From Shewanella mangrovi (GTDB lineage Bacteria; Pseudomonadota; Gammaproteobacteria; Enterobacterales; Shewanellaceae): a stretch of DNA of 64,000 nt. Both the position numbers and the translations under genes were made by a program. Each line of letters starts with the position of its first letter. The first letter of the stretch is position 1. The notes under the pieces were generated by a model. It ran no database searches. It saw only the letters and a list, made by a program, of their open reading frames with translations, and was not told where the DNA came from. Shown in pieces: positions 1-9,465 of the stretch. The stretch lies in NCBI RefSeq assembly GCF_000753795.1, contig NZ_JPEO01000018.1:1-64000 (forward strand). Reading direction: 5' to 3'.

Positions 1-24
1 CCATAGGAGGTGGTTTAAGGGTGA

Positions 25-52
25 CAAAAAACGGCACAGCGAATGCTGTGCC
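25..52 (-). terminator. Rho-independent terminator of the nqr operon
   Basis: On the minus strand a perfect 8-bp stem GGCACAGC/GCTGTGCC with loop ATTC is followed by a run of six to seven T residues. It sits about 20 bases after the nqrF stop codon, where the six-gene transcript should end. Confidence 0.85.
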
Positions 53-71
53 GATATTCTTGCTTATTTGT

Positions 72-1328
72 TTAGCCGCCGAAGTCATCCAACAGAATGT
101 TTTCGTCTTCAACACCTAAATCTTTCAGCATCGCGATAACTGCTGCGTTCATCACTGGAGGTCCACACATATAGAACTCGCAGTCTTCCGGCGCTTCGTG
201 TTGTTTGAGATAGTTCTCATACAACACATTATGAATAAAGCCTGTGTAGCCATTCCAATCGTCCTCTGGTTGAGGATCAGAGAGGGCAACATGCCATTCA
301 AAGTTTTCGTTATCTGCTGCTAAGCCATCAAAATCTTCTACATAGAACATTTCGCGCTTAGAACGAGCACCATACCAGAAGCTTATCTTACGGTTAGTTT
401 TGATACGTTTAAGCTGATCAAAAATATGCGAGCGCATTGGTGCCATACCAGCACCACCACCGATGAAGACCATTTCAGCATCGGTATCTTTCGCAAAGAA
501 CTCACCGAATGGGCCAGAAATAGTCACTTTATCACCAGCTTTCAGGCTCCAGATATAAGATGACATCTTACCGCAAGGCAAACTCAAATTACGTGGCGGA
601 GGTGTCGCAATACGTACGTTGAGCATGATGATGCCAAACTCTTCTGGGTAGTTCGCCATTGAATATGCACGAATGGTTTCTTCGTCAACTTTAGATTCAA
701 GTTTGAAGAAACCAAAGTGTTCCCAGTCGCCACGATATTTTTCCGGTACGTCAAAGTCAGCGTACTTGACGTGGTGTGCTGGCGCTTCAATTTGGATATA
801 ACCACCGGCACGGAAAGGTACAGACTCACCATCAGGGATTTGTAGCTTCAGCTCTTTAATGAAGGTCGCTTTGTTATCGTTAGAGATAACTTCACATTCC
901 CACTTCTTAATACCGAAGATGTGTTCATCCAGCTCAATGTCCATGTCAGATTTTACGTTAACCTGACAAGACAAACGGCAGCCGCTACGAGCTTCACCTT
1001 TGTTAATGTGGTTTAACTCTGTCGGCAGAATATCTCCGCCACCAGACTTCACAATCACACGGCATTGGCCACACGAACCACCACCACCACAGGCAGATGA
1101 TACGAAGATGCCATTATTGGCTAACGCACCCAGCAACTTGCCACCCGCTTGGGTAGTGATTGCCTTGTCAGGGTCGTTATTGATTGAAATTGTAATATCG
1201 CCTTCCGATACCAGCTTAGACTTAGCGAACAAAATCACTAACACCAACACCAGTACGATGGCGGTAAACATACTCACACCGAGATAAACCTCAAGTGGAG
1301 TGGACTTAAAAATACCAAGAATATCCAT
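72..1328 (-). CDS. nqrF: Na+-NQR subunit F, NADH-oxidising 2Fe-2S/FAD subunit
   Basis: NqrF is the electron entry point of the sodium-pumping NADH:ubiquinone oxidoreductase in the inner membrane. It takes a hydride from NADH to FAD and passes electrons to a 2Fe-2S centre. The 418-residue product has one N-terminal membrane helix (about residues 15-36) and then a ferredoxin domain with cluster cysteines at 80, 86, 89 and 121 ([10 protein letters not shown] then RLSCQ). A ferredoxin-reductase module follows, with the flavin motif RAYS and the nucleotide motif [11 protein letters not shown]. The start has an AAGGA ribosome binding site seven bases upstream. It is about ten residues longer at the N terminus than the Vibrio protein as I recall it. 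Last gene of nqrABCDEF. Confidence 0.97.
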   Translation of the reverse strand: MDILGIFKSTPLEVYLGVSMFTAIVLVLVLVILFAKSKLVSEGDITISINNDPDKAITTQAGGKLLGALANNGIFVSSACGGGGSCGQCRVIVKSGGGDILPTELNHINKGEARSGCRLSCQVNVKSDMDIELDEHIFGIKKWECEVISNDNKATFIKELKLQIPDGESVPFRAGGYIQIEAPAHHVKYADFDVPEKYRGDWEHFGFFKLESKVDEETIRAYSMANYPEEFGIIMLNVRIATPPPRNLSLPCGKMSSYIWSLKAGDKVTISGPFGEFFAKDTDAEMVFIGGGAGMAPMRSHIFDQLKRIKTNRKISFWYGARSKREMFYVEDFDGLAADNENFEWHVALSDPQPEDDWNGYTGFIHNVLYENYLKQHEAPEDCEFYMCGPPVMNAAVIAMLKDLGVEDENILLDDFGG

Positions 1329-1373
1329 TAACTTATCCTTAGAAGGTCCAAATAGGGTGTTTTCGCTGATCTA

Positions 1374-1982
1374 CTATAGAGATACACCGGAAAACGACAT
1401 GAAGCCCAAGGCCATCAGACCCGCGGTAAGGAAAGTAACCCCCAAACCACGTAACCCAGCAGGGACGTCTGCGTACTTAAGTTTTTCACGAATACCCGCC
1501 ATCAGCACAATTGCCAGCGCCCAACCAGCGCCAGAACCGAAACCGAATACGACACTTTCACCCAAGGTGTAATCGCGTTCCACCATGAAAGACACCGCAC
1601 CAAAAATTGCGCAGTTCACGGTAATCAACGGTAGGAAGATACCCAGCGCGTTGTACAGTGGTGGAAAGTACTTATCCAAAGCCATTTCCAGAATCTGTAC
1701 CAGTGCCGCAATCACCCCAATAAAGGTAATGAACTTCAAAAAGCTCAGGTCTGCATCAGGGAAGCCTGCCCAGTCTAAAGCACCAGGCGCTAACAGCCCT
1801 TGATAGATAATTTGGTTTACGGGTACAGAGATACTCATTACCACGATAACCGCAACACCCAGACCGATGGCTGTATCGACTTTCTTCGATACCGCCAAAA
1901 AGGTACACATACCAAGGAAGAAGGACAGCGCCATGTTTTCAATGAAAACAGAACGGATCAACAAACTAATATAATGTTCCAT
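1374..1982 (-). CDS. nqrE: Na+-NQR subunit E
   Basis: NqrE is an integral membrane subunit of the sodium-translocating NADH:quinone reductase, related to RnfA and to its sister NqrD. The two form an inverted pair holding an intramembrane iron-sulfur centre in known structures. The 202-residue product is almost entirely hydrophobic, with about six predicted membrane helices, and has the family start [20 protein letters not shown]. It follows nqrD by five bases, and its ribosome binding site (AAGGATAAG) lies in the end of nqrD, so the two are probably translationally coupled. Confidence 0.97.
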   Translation of the reverse strand: MEHYISLLIRSVFIENMALSFFLGMCTFLAVSKKVDTAIGLGVAVIVVMSISVPVNQIIYQGLLAPGALDWAGFPDADLSFLKFITFIGVIAALVQILEMALDKYFPPLYNALGIFLPLITVNCAIFGAVSFMVERDYTLGESVVFGFGSGAGWALAIVLMAGIREKLKYADVPAGLRGLGVTFLTAGLMALGFMSFSGVSL

Positions 1983-1987
1983 TATGC

Positions 1988-2620
1988 TTATCCTTTCGCT
2001 TCTACTTGTTCAGGCTTGTAGGTGCGCAGCGCCCAAATCACGAAAGAGATCAGGAAGAAGGCACTTGGCGGCAACAGCAACAGACCATTTGGTTGATACC
2101 AACCACCGTCGGAGATCTTCTGCAGAATTTGCACACCGAACAGTGAACCGCTACCCAGTAATTCCCGGAAGAAGCCAACTGTCAGCAGAATCGCACCATA
2201 ACCCAGACCGTTACCGATACCATCCATGAAGCTCATCATTGGCGGTGACTTCATCGCGTATGCTTCAGCACGTCCCATTACGATACAGTTGGTAATAATC
2301 AACCCAACGAACACCGACAACTGTTTCGAAACGTTGTAGGCATAGGCCTGCAGGAACTGATCCACCACAATTACCAGCGAAGCAATAATGGTCATTTGCA
2401 CAATGATCCGCACGCTGTTTGGAATATGGTTACGGATAAGTGAGATAAATAGGTTGGAAAAGGCTGTTACGGCAGTCAGTGCCAGAGCCATTACCAAAGC
2501 AGTTTCCATTTTGCTGGTTACCGCTAGCGCACTACAAATCCCCAGTACCTGCAACGCAATTGGGTTATTGCTGAGAATAGGTCCAGTAAGAACCTGTTTG
2601 AGATCATTAGCTTCAGCCAT
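1988..2620 (-). CDS. nqrD: Na+-NQR subunit D
   Basis: NqrD is the second RnfA/RnfE-type membrane subunit of the sodium pump. The 210-residue product has about six hydrophobic segments and family sequences such as [19 protein letters not shown] and [12 protein letters not shown]; the ITNC-type cysteine belongs to the iron site shared with NqrE in known structures. Its ATG overlaps the nqrC stop in a TAATG junction, and a strong GGAGGA site precedes it, so translation is coupled to nqrC. Confidence 0.97.
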   Translation of the reverse strand: MAEANDLKQVLTGPILSNNPIALQVLGICSALAVTSKMETALVMALALTAVTAFSNLFISLIRNHIPNSVRIIVQMTIIASLVIVVDQFLQAYAYNVSKQLSVFVGLIITNCIVMGRAEAYAMKSPPMMSFMDGIGNGLGYGAILLTVGFFRELLGSGSLFGVQILQKISDGGWYQPNGLLLLPPSAFFLISFVIWALRTYKPEQVEAKG

Positions 2621-3405
2621 TAGCTCAATCCTCCATTGCGTGCTTTCTTAATGAAGTTAGCAAACCCTTCATTCCCCAACCAGAAGGTCAGTGTATGTTG
2701 GACACCATTGCTGGTCAGCGTGGCGCCAGACAGTGCATCGACACCATAAGGTGTTTCTGCTACTGCAGGGTTTTTCGTCACAGTAATTGCGATGTTGCCT
2801 TGCTCGTCAAATAGCTTCTTACCATGCCATTTGGCTTTCCATTTTGGATTTTCAACTTCGCCGCCCAGCCCTGGCGTTTCACCTTGGCTGTAATACACCA
2901 AATTTTGCACTGTGTTCAGATCTGGCTCAACAGCCAAGAAGGCATACATAGTTGACCAGAGACCATAGCCATGGACGGGTAAAATAACACTGGTAAGCTT
3001 GCCAGATTCATCATGTACCAGATAGATAACAGCGTTATCTGCTACACGCTTAATTGAGGCAATATCATGTTCAGGCTTAGAAGATGTTTCGGGGTCGCGT
3101 GATACTTTCTGTTGATCATAAGTATCACCATCAACGCCTGCGACTTCTTCGCCTGTTTTTAAGTTGATGACTTTGGCTTCTACGAACTTCTCATAGGTTG
3201 CCAAAATCTCTTTTTTGCTGACCTGAGACTTGCTGTCAATCAGGTTAGCAGCTTCAAGAATGTATTTTTGCTTATCGAGTAACTTGTTTTCTTGCTGCGT
3301 AGGTTTTAATAACACCGCGGCGGTCGATACGAAGATCGAGCAGATAAAACACAAGCCGATAACAATAAATACCGTCCGAGCGAACGTTTCCTTATTCTTA
3401 GCCAC
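2620..3405 (-). CDS. nqrC: Na+-NQR subunit C, covalent FMN subunit
   Basis: NqrC carries an FMN linked covalently to a threonine and relays electrons on the periplasmic side. The attachment motif SGATLT is at about residues 226-231, with the acceptor threonine near 229. One N-terminal membrane helix (about residues 10-32) anchors a soluble domain. I start it at the GTG at 3405 (VAKNKETF), preceded by GGAGGA at ideal spacing. The open frame runs upstream to 3462, but that extension overlaps nqrB and looks unlike the family. With this start it is 261 residues and overlaps the end of nqrB by 8 bases. Confidence 0.95.
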   Translation of the reverse strand: MAKNKETFARTVFIVIGLCFICSIFVSTAAVLLKPTQQENKLLDKQKYILEAANLIDSKSQVSKKEILATYEKFVEAKVINLKTGEEVAGVDGDTYDQQKVSRDPETSSKPEHDIASIKRVADNAVIYLVHDESGKLTSVILPVHGYGLWSTMYAFLAVEPDLNTVQNLVYYSQGETPGLGGEVENPKWKAKWHGKKLFDEQGNIAITVTKNPAVAETPYGVDALSGATLTSNGVQHTLTFWLGNEGFANFIKKARNGGLS

Positions 3406-4597
3406 GGGCAATCCTCCGTTTGATATTCGCCTGAACGACAAAATGGTCAAACAATGGGGCAAACAGGTTAGCGAACAGAATCGCCAACATCATGCCTTCT
3501 GGGAAAGCAGGGTTGACTACGCGGATAAACACTACCATCGCGCCTATCAAAAAGCCGTATGCCCATTTCGCCTTGTTGGTAAAGGATGCAGATACTGGGT
3601 CGGTCGCCATAAACATCATACCGAAGGCAAAACCACCCAATACCAAGTGCCAGTACCACGGCATAGCAAACATCGGATTAGTGTCGGAGCTAATTACATT
3701 CAGTAGCAGAGAAATCGCAATCATCCCCGCCATAACACCACCGACAATGCGCCAAGATGCGATACGAGTGTAGATAATCACTAAGCCGCCCAGCAAAATT
3801 GCTAAGGTAGAAACTTCACCTACGGAGCCTGGAATCATACCCAAGAAAGCATTCCACCAGCTTTGGTCTAAGGCGTAGCTCATGTTACCTGCCGCTGCTT
3901 TACTCAATGCAGTAGCACCAGAGAATCCGTCAGCCACCACCCAAGTGGTATCACCTGACATATTCAGTGGGTAAGCAAAGAACAAGAAGGCACGTCCAGC
4001 CAACGCAGGGTTCAAGAAGTTACGTCCGGTACCACCAAACACTTCTTTCGCGACAACCACACCAAAGCTGATACCTAAGGCAACCATCCACAATGGAATT
4101 GTCGCTGGCAGCGTCAGCGCAAATAGCACAGAAGTCACGAAGAAGCCTTCGTTAATCTCATGACCACGTACCGAGGCGAACACCACTTCCCATATGCCAC
4201 CGACCGCAAAGGTAACAGCATAAATGGGCAGGAAGAAACAGGCGCCATACCACATTAAGCCTGCCCAACCAGTATTGGCAGTCAATTCACCACCCAGTAA
4301 TTGGAACAGACCCACTTGCCAAACGTCTGGCGAACCAAAGCCCGCCGCCAGCGCCAGTTGCGCCTGTAAACCTACGTTATACATACCGACGAACATTGCA
4401 GGAAATGTGCAAGCCCATACGGTAATCATCATACGTTTCAGATCGAGGTTATCACGAACGTGAGTAGCCCCTTTATTGACCTTCCCCGGCGTATAAAATA
4501 TGGTGGCCGCTGCTTCGTACAGCGCATACCACTTTTCGTATTTACCGCCTTTTTCGAACTGCGGTTCAATACGTTCAAGAAAATCTTTTAAACTCAT
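3398..4597 (-). CDS. nqrB: Na+-NQR subunit B, covalent FMN and quinone-site subunit
   Basis: NqrB is the large membrane subunit that carries a covalent FMN and riboflavin and contributes to sodium translocation and ubiquinone binding. The 399-residue product has many membrane helices and the flavinylation motif SGAT, with the acceptor threonine near residue 229. The start chosen is [14 protein letters not shown] at 4597, the usual family N terminus. Its ATG overlaps the nqrA stop as ATGA, a classic coupling junction. A longer frame reaches 4627 but adds an unlikely N terminus. Confidence 0.96.
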   Translation of the reverse strand: MSLKDFLERIEPQFEKGGKYEKWYALYEAAATIFYTPGKVNKGATHVRDNLDLKRMMITVWACTFPAMFVGMYNVGLQAQLALAAGFGSPDVWQVGLFQLLGGELTANTGWAGLMWYGACFFLPIYAVTFAVGGIWEVVFASVRGHEINEGFFVTSVLFALTLPATIPLWMVALGISFGVVVAKEVFGGTGRNFLNPALAGRAFLFFAYPLNMSGDTTWVVADGFSGATALSKAAAGNMSYALDQSWWNAFLGMIPGSVGEVSTLAILLGGLVIIYTRIASWRIVGGVMAGMIAISLLLNVISSDTNPMFAMPWYWHLVLGGFAFGMMFMATDPVSASFTNKAKWAYGFLIGAMVVFIRVVNPAFPEGMMLAILFANLFAPLFDHFVVQANIKRRIARG

Positions 4598-5928
4598 AGA
4601 CCTTCCCTCTCGATAGTATCGAGGCAATCACGCAGATAGGTGCCGTAGTCATACTTACCTGGGCATACAAAGGTACACAAAGCCAGGTCTTCTTCATCTA
4701 ACTCCAGCGCACCTAACGCCGCAGCGCCATCGGTGTCTCCCGACAGCAGGTCGCGAAGCAACATGGTCGGCAAAATATCCATCGGTACTACACGCTCATA
4801 GTTGCCAATTGGCACCATTGCGCGTTCTGAACCACCGGTGCTGGTTGTCATGTTGAACAACTTTTTCGGGCTCAGATGGCTTAAGAAAGAACGCGTGATA
4901 GAGAATTTATCGGCCCCTGGCATTACCCAGCCCAAGAACTCTTTCTCAGTGCCTTCTTCCAGCAACGTCAGTTGCGTCGCATAGCGTCCCATAAAGCAAT
5001 GAGGGCCACGTGCGTGTGTACCGTGCAGCACAGAACCAGAAACCACACGGACAACACCGTCGGCTTTTTCTGCAGCTACCAGATCTTCTGTGCTTGCGCC
5101 CAGAACAGAACGCAACAGTCGAGGTGATTTCGCTTTCGGACCACCAATGGCAAACACACGTTCTACATGTAATTGACCCGAGGTAAATAATTCACCGACG
5201 GCAATAACATCTTGATACCCGATATTCCAAACCGTACGTTTTGACGATGCAGGCATCAGGAAGTGAATGTGTGTGCCCGGCAAGCCAGCTGGATGAGGAC
5301 CAGCAAATTCTTCGACTTGCGCATTGGCTGACGGGATATCGGCACCGGGTGCTTTACAAAGGAAAACTTTGTCTGCAAGACGGGCCAGTACTTTTAGGCC
5401 GTTACTGAACGCTGCTTGTTGTTCGGCAATAACAACTTGAGGATCAGCTGCGAGAGGTTGAGTATCAATGGCAGTGACAAAAATCGCTGCGGGAGTAGCA
5501 TCAATAGCTGGCACTTTACTGAAAGGTCTTGTACGGAATGCTGTCCACAGGCCAGATTCGACCAAGTTTTCCCGTACTTTTTCCGCTTCCAGAGTGTCTA
5601 ACTGCTGAGCGTTATATTGAGCAAACGAGACGGCATCATCTCCCTCGACCTCAATAACGACAGACTGTAATACACGTTTGGCGCCGCGGTTGATTTCAGT
5701 TACTGTGCCACTGGCAAAAGCGGTATATTTTACGCCAGGATTCTTTTTGTCTTCAAAAATCACCTGCCCTTTCAGCACTTTGTCGCCGACACGAACTTTC
5801 ATGGTCGGACGAAGGCCAATATACTCTTCACCTAATGTAGCTACGTGTTTGATGGCAGGACCATCATGGATAACTTGCTTTGGAGTACCTGCAACAGGTA
5901 GATCCAATCCTTTCTTGATTGTAATCAT
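4594..5928 (-). CDS. nqrA: Na+-NQR subunit A
   Basis: NqrA is the peripheral cytoplasmic subunit of the sodium-pumping NADH:quinone reductase and the first gene of the operon. The 444-residue product begins [16 protein letters not shown], as in other NqrA proteins. No membrane helix is visible. The ATG at 5928 has only a weak upstream site (GTGGAT). A TTG start at 5961 is possible but does not match the family. The complex supplies a sodium gradient, used by flagella and transporters in marine bacteria. All six genes are on the minus strand with overlaps or short gaps. Confidence 0.96.
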   Translation of the reverse strand: MITIKKGLDLPVAGTPKQVIHDGPAIKHVATLGEEYIGLRPTMKVRVGDKVLKGQVIFEDKKNPGVKYTAFASGTVTEINRGAKRVLQSVVIEVEGDDAVSFAQYNAQQLDTLEAEKVRENLVESGLWTAFRTRPFSKVPAIDATPAAIFVTAIDTQPLAADPQVVIAEQQAAFSNGLKVLARLADKVFLCKAPGADIPSANAQVEEFAGPHPAGLPGTHIHFLMPASSKRTVWNIGYQDVIAVGELFTSGQLHVERVFAIGGPKAKSPRLLRSVLGASTEDLVAAEKADGVVRVVSGSVLHGTHARGPHCFMGRYATQLTLLEEGTEKEFLGWVMPGADKFSITRSFLSHLSPKKLFNMTTSTGGSERAMVPIGNYERVVPMDILPTMLLRDLLSGDTDGAAALGALELDEEDLALCTFVCPGKYDYGTYLRDCLDTIEREGL

Positions 5929-6508
5929 ATCCACATGCACTACGTTTTGGAGGAAAGACAATGCGCCGCGTTCCTGTCAATTAGCAGTTATCACAGTTGT
6001 AAATCCCTACTGATTGAGCTAGCGCAGATTTATCTCAGAAATGCGATCGCAATCACGTTGAACGGCGGCATTCTAACGCAATTAACAGGCTATCGCCACG
6101 AAAATTGTAGTGTTTTTCTGCTGCATAAATATTCGACATATCAGTAACTTCTAACAGATTTTCCTATAAAATCGGCGCCAATTCTTATGGCGCAACAGCA
6201 TGATTTATAAGAAATTCAGTTAATATTCAGCAAACACTTCAAGCTTCAGGACTAAGCACTAACCGCGCTTATTTGTGCCACCAACCTCCATTTCGCATGC
6301 ATAAACTACAACTAAAGTCGTATGCGACTTACGAAATTTTATTTCAGCGTTTTAAACAACGCATCACTGTAGAATTCATATTTCGAAATCAGCAATTTCT
6401 GCTAGCGTTTTGCCGTTTCGCAGAGGTTATCCAACGTAAATTTTACTTTTACTTTCATTGAATAATCCCAATTCATTACATGTTAGTAACTTAATGCTTT
6501 TTTCGCGC
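5929..6508. other. Long intergenic region upstream of nqrA
   Basis: About 580 bases between nqrA and the luxS terminator. It is AT-rich and has no convincing gene on either strand; a 62-codon frame at 6273-6461 lacks a ribosome binding site and any recognisable product. A small hairpin (AAGTCG tatg CGACTT) lies at 6315-6330. The nqr promoter should be here, read to the left, which implies an unusually long leader if it lies in the AT-rich central part. Confidence 0.6.
6204..6233 (-). promoter_or_regulatory. Possible sigma-70 promoter for nqrABCDEF
   Basis: On the minus strand TTGCTG (6228-6233) and TATAAA (6204-6209) are separated by 18 bases. It is the best of several weak candidates in this AT-rich gap and would give a leader of about 270 bases before nqrA. 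The -35 match is poor. Confidence 0.25.
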
Positions 6509-6539
6509 AAAAAAAAGCTACCCTTTAGTCTGAGTAGCT
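6509..6539 (-). terminator. Rho-independent terminator of luxS
   Basis: On the minus strand AGCTACTC pairs with GGGTAGCT (one G-T pair), followed by a run of eight T. It lies about 20 bases beyond the luxS stop codon. Confidence 0.85.
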
Positions 6540-6557
6540 AATTAAAATGTTGCTAAA

Positions 6558-7067
6558 TTACAACTTCTGCAGAATCTCGTCGCTGAGCTTGAGTTCATCA
6601 TTTCGGTTAACTTGCACACCGGCTTTGATGACATCACGAGCAATGCTCTGTGCCTGCTCCAGCGAATGCATGCTGTAGGTTCCGCACTGATATTCGTTCA
6701 ACTCAGGAATGTCGTTCTGATCTTGTACACCAATCACGTCATTCATCGCGGCAAGCCATGCATCTGCAACACGTTGTTCTGTCGGAGCACCAATTAAGCT
6801 CATATAGAAACCGGTACGGCAGCCCATTGGCGAAATATCGATGATTTCTACACCGTTACCATTGAGGTGATCACGCATAAAACCAGCAAACAGATGTTCT
6901 AAGGTATGGATACCACGCTCACTTAAAATCGCTTTATTTGGAATGCAAAAACGCAAATCAAATACGGTAATGGTATCACCACCCGGTGTGGTCATGGTTT
7001 TTGCAACACGCACCGCAGGCGCATGCATACGAGTATGGTCAACGGTAAAACTGTCTAACAATGGCAT
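6558..7067 (-). CDS. luxS: S-ribosylhomocysteine lyase (AI-2 synthesis)
   Basis: LuxS cleaves S-ribosylhomocysteine to homocysteine and DPD, the precursor of autoinducer-2, as part of the activated methyl cycle. The 169-residue product has the metal-binding motif HTLEH (H54, H58), the catalytic cysteine C83 in MGCRTG and the third metal ligand C128. Length and N terminus ([14 protein letters not shown]) are normal. AGAGGT precedes the ATG. It follows bolA by 59 bases on the same strand; that gap contains an inverted repeat listed separately. Confidence 0.97.
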   Translation of the reverse strand: MPLLDSFTVDHTRMHAPAVRVAKTMTTPGGDTITVFDLRFCIPNKAILSERGIHTLEHLFAGFMRDHLNGNGVEIIDISPMGCRTGFYMSLIGAPTEQRVADAWLAAMNDVIGVQDQNDIPELNEYQCGTYSMHSLEQAQSIARDVIKAGVQVNRNDELKLSDEILQKL

Positions 7068-7088
7068 TGTTTCAGACCTCTTTCTAAG

Positions 7089-7111
7089 GTTCTTTATTCA
7101 CGCTAAAGAAC
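7089..7111 (-). repeat. Inverted repeat in the bolA-luxS gap
   Basis: A perfect 8-bp inverted repeat, GTTCTTTA and TAAAGAAC, separated by 7 bases, lies 22 bases before the luxS start. No T-run follows, so it is not a normal terminator. It could be an operator or a leader stem. Confidence 0.5.
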
Positions 7112-7126
7112 ACAATTAATTTTCAA

Positions 7127-7426
7127 TTATCCTTTGCACTTAGGCGATTCTGGCACTTGCTGCTCAGACTGCCATTCAGCGGGCGTGTATGTATGCATTG
7201 ACAAAGCATGAACGCCATTAGCCAACTCATGAGCTAAAGCTTCATTTACTTTACGATGTCTAGCCAACAGCCGTAAGTCGGCAAACGCTTCACTCACGAC
7301 AATCACTTTAAAATGGGTTTCAGAATTCGGAGGTACATGATGATTATGACTTTCATTAATCACCTGCAGATGCACTGGCAGCAGCGCTTGCTGCAATTTC
7401 TGCTCGATAACGGCCGCAACGGACAT
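7127..7426 (-). CDS. bolA: BolA family protein
   Basis: BolA proteins bind monothiol glutaredoxins through a shared iron-sulfur cluster and influence cell shape and stress responses. The 99-residue product has the typical pattern IEQKLQQALLP, then a histidine-rich loop (ESHNHHVPPNSETHFKV) and the conserved helix RHRKVNEALAHEL. I start it at the ATG at 7426 (MSVAAVIEQKL). The longer open frame to 7480 adds an N terminus unlike the family. It may be cotranscribed with the upstream alkB-like gene and with luxS. Confidence 0.93.
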   Translation of the reverse strand: MSVAAVIEQKLQQALLPVHLQVINESHNHHVPPNSETHFKVIVVSEAFADLRLLARHRKVNEALAHELANGVHALSMHTYTPAEWQSEQQVPESPKCKG

Positions 7427-7501
7427 GTAGATTCTCACTTGAGCTGACAATTTGCGGCAGGTTACTGCGTGCTCCGCCAAAGATCAATCTTATCGACGGT
7501 T

Positions 7502-8128
7502 TCACGGCTGATGATAAAAAGGCACAATCTGCCGAAAGGTGAAATTCAAACGAGCATCGGTTATTTTTGCCCTCGACGGCAGCGCATGTTGCCAGTCTCG
7601 CTGCATCGGCCAACGCATCAATAACAAATCCCCTGCCGCCAACGCAATGCGATGTTTTTCACCACTTTGCTTATGACGAATATCAAAATCACGGGCAGCG
7701 CCGAGAGACACCGACGCGATAGTGCTTTGCGGCATTAACTCGGGTTCATCATCACTGTGCCAGCCCATTTTCTCTTGTCCGTTGGCGTAATGATTCACTA
7801 ACACGCCGTTCAGCTGTAATTGAAACTCTTGATTGAGTTGTTGGCACAGTCGCGCAAGATAATGTGGCCAAGGTAAGGCACGGATCATTAACCCTGAATA
7901 GAGATAATCACAGCCTGCGTCCGCAAACCAGGCTTGCGTTCTAGGAATAGCATGCTGCTTACCAAATACGGTTAATTCAGGGCGTGAAAAGGGAAAATGA
8001 GCCGCCTCTTGCCAAAGAAGTTGTTGCTGTTTCGACGAAAGATAGCCGCTAAGCAATTGCCAGGGAACATCGGTTTGGCTCTGAGACGGCGCGTCTTCAA
8101 ATAACGGCATTTGCGATTTGGCAGACAT
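7502..8128 (-). CDS. AlkB-like 2-oxoglutarate/Fe(II) dioxygenase
   Basis: Members of this family repair alkylated bases by oxidative demethylation using 2-oxoglutarate and Fe(II). The 208-residue product has the expected elements: NHYANGQEKMGWHSDDE, with iron ligands H124 and D126; a distal H181 (WQHALP); and the arginines of RLNFTFR (193 and 199) that bind 2-oxoglutarate and substrate. Its size and layout resemble the short bacterial and ALKBH2/3-like proteins rather than E. coli AlkB of the ada operon. No ada gene is adjacent. Divergent from rlmG. Confidence 0.88.
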   Translation of the reverse strand: MSAKSQMPLFEDAPSQSQTDVPWQLLSGYLSSKQQQLLWQEAAHFPFSRPELTVFGKQHAIPRTQAWFADAGCDYLYSGLMIRALPWPHYLARLCQQLNQEFQLQLNGVLVNHYANGQEKMGWHSDDEPELMPQSTIASVSLGAARDFDIRHKQSGEKHRIALAAGDLLLMRWPMQRDWQHALPSRAKITDARLNFTFRQIVPFYHQP

Positions 8129-8248
8129 TCGGTTCCCAAGTTAGCTGACTTTCACAACAGGTGATTAGCTTATCGACAAATCCAGCTATTCGCTAATCCG
8201 CAGGCGATCTGCGATAATTGCGCCATTCAATCTTTGCCGCGTTTTGCC

Positions 8249-9376
8249 ATGACCAACCAGTTCCAATTTAACAATATTACGCTTGAACTTAACCGCTATC
8301 CCGCCAATTCAAACGATAATCTGCAAGCGTGGGATGCTGCCGATGAGCATCTGCTAAAACAGCTAAATGCCGACGTAGCCCAACAATCCCTGCTGCTAAT
8401 GAATGATAGCTTTGGCGCTTTGTTGTGTGCGTTAAAAAAGCAGTTCGTTGATTGTCATCTAACATGGTTTTCAGATGCCAAAACCAGTTTGCTCGGTTGC
8501 CAGCAAAACCTACAACACAACCAACTCAGTGAAAGCGATATTGACTGGTTGCATCCACTGCAAACGCCCGTAACAGCGCCAACAATTGTGCTGCTAAAAC
8601 TCCCTAAAAATCTCAATTACTTTGTCGAACAGCTACGAATGTTAACTCAGTGGCTAGCGCCAGAAAGCCAATTGCTCATCGGTGCCAAAGCGAAAAATAT
8701 TAACCAAGCCCTGCTTCATAGCATTGAGGTAAATTTTGGCAGCGCATCGGCCAGCTTAGCTTGGAAAAAAACACGTGTTATCAGTGCCAAGTTTGACGGT
8801 AAGCGCCGTGCAATACCTGAGATTCAGCGCTGGCAAACCGAAGATGGAATTAAGCTTATCGGCTTAGCCAACGTATTCGCTGCCAGCAAGCTAGATATTG
8901 GCGCGCGTTTGATGTTAGCGCATTACCCTGAAGGAAATTTCAAACATGTTGTCGATTTAGGCTGTGGTAACGGTGTTCTGGGGCTGCAAGCCGCTTTGCG
9001 TTATCCGCAGGCCCATATCCATTTTGTCGATGATTCATTCGAAGCGGTAAGCAGTGCTGAACAAGGCTGGCATGCTAATCAACTAGACACTCATCGAGGT
9101 CATTTTCACTGGGACGATTGTCTGACGCATCTGCCGACTGAGCAGGCACCAGATTTGATCTTATGTAATCCGCCATTTCACCAAGGCGAGGCCATTACCG
9201 ATCATATCGCCTGGCAAATGTTTATGGACGCTAAAAAACGCCTTATTGACGGGGGCATGTTACAAGTCGTCGGCAATCGCCACTTAGGCTACCACGTCAA
9301 ACTCAAACGCCTATTCGGTAACTGCACCACAGTCGCAAGCAATCAAAAATTTGTTATTTTACGGAGCATTAAGTAA
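8249..9376 (+). CDS. rlmG: 23S rRNA (guanine-1835-N2) methyltransferase
   Basis: RlmG (YgjO) methylates G1835 of 23S rRNA from S-adenosylmethionine. The 375-residue product has a divergent N-terminal methyltransferase-like half and a catalytic C-terminal half. The latter carries a SAM motif (DLGCGNGVLG, about 236-245) and the base-flipping motif NPPF (about 307-310), followed by the family sequence HQGEAITDHIAWQMF. I start at the ATG at 8249 (MTNQFQFNNITLEL); a TTG frame reaches 8234. No clear Shine-Dalgarno is seen before either. RsmC is the main paralogue to exclude. Confidence 0.9.
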   Translation: MTNQFQFNNITLELNRYPANSNDNLQAWDAADEHLLKQLNADVAQQSLLLMNDSFGALLCALKKQFVDCHLTWFSDAKTSLLGCQQNLQHNQLSESDIDWLHPLQTPVTAPTIVLLKLPKNLNYFVEQLRMLTQWLAPESQLLIGAKAKNINQALLHSIEVNFGSASASLAWKKTRVISAKFDGKRRAIPEIQRWQTEDGIKLIGLANVFAASKLDIGARLMLAHYPEGNFKHVVDLGCGNGVLGLQAALRYPQAHIHFVDDSFEAVSSAEQGWHANQLDTHRGHFHWDDCLTHLPTEQAPDLILCNPPFHQGEAITDHIAWQMFMDAKKRLIDGGMLQVVGNRHLGYHVKLKRLFGNCTTVASNQKFVILRSIK

Positions 9377-9465
9377 CAACCTCTTAAAAACTGTTTATTT
9401 GATGTGCAAGAAAGGTATAGGATGATGCTTGATTAGGAATCGTTTTAGTAATCAAAGGAGTGTTG

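Noticed and set aside
6273..6461. Open frame of 62 codons upstream of nqrA
   Set aside because: No ribosome binding site, no recognisable product and no conserved neighbour; AT-rich chance frame.
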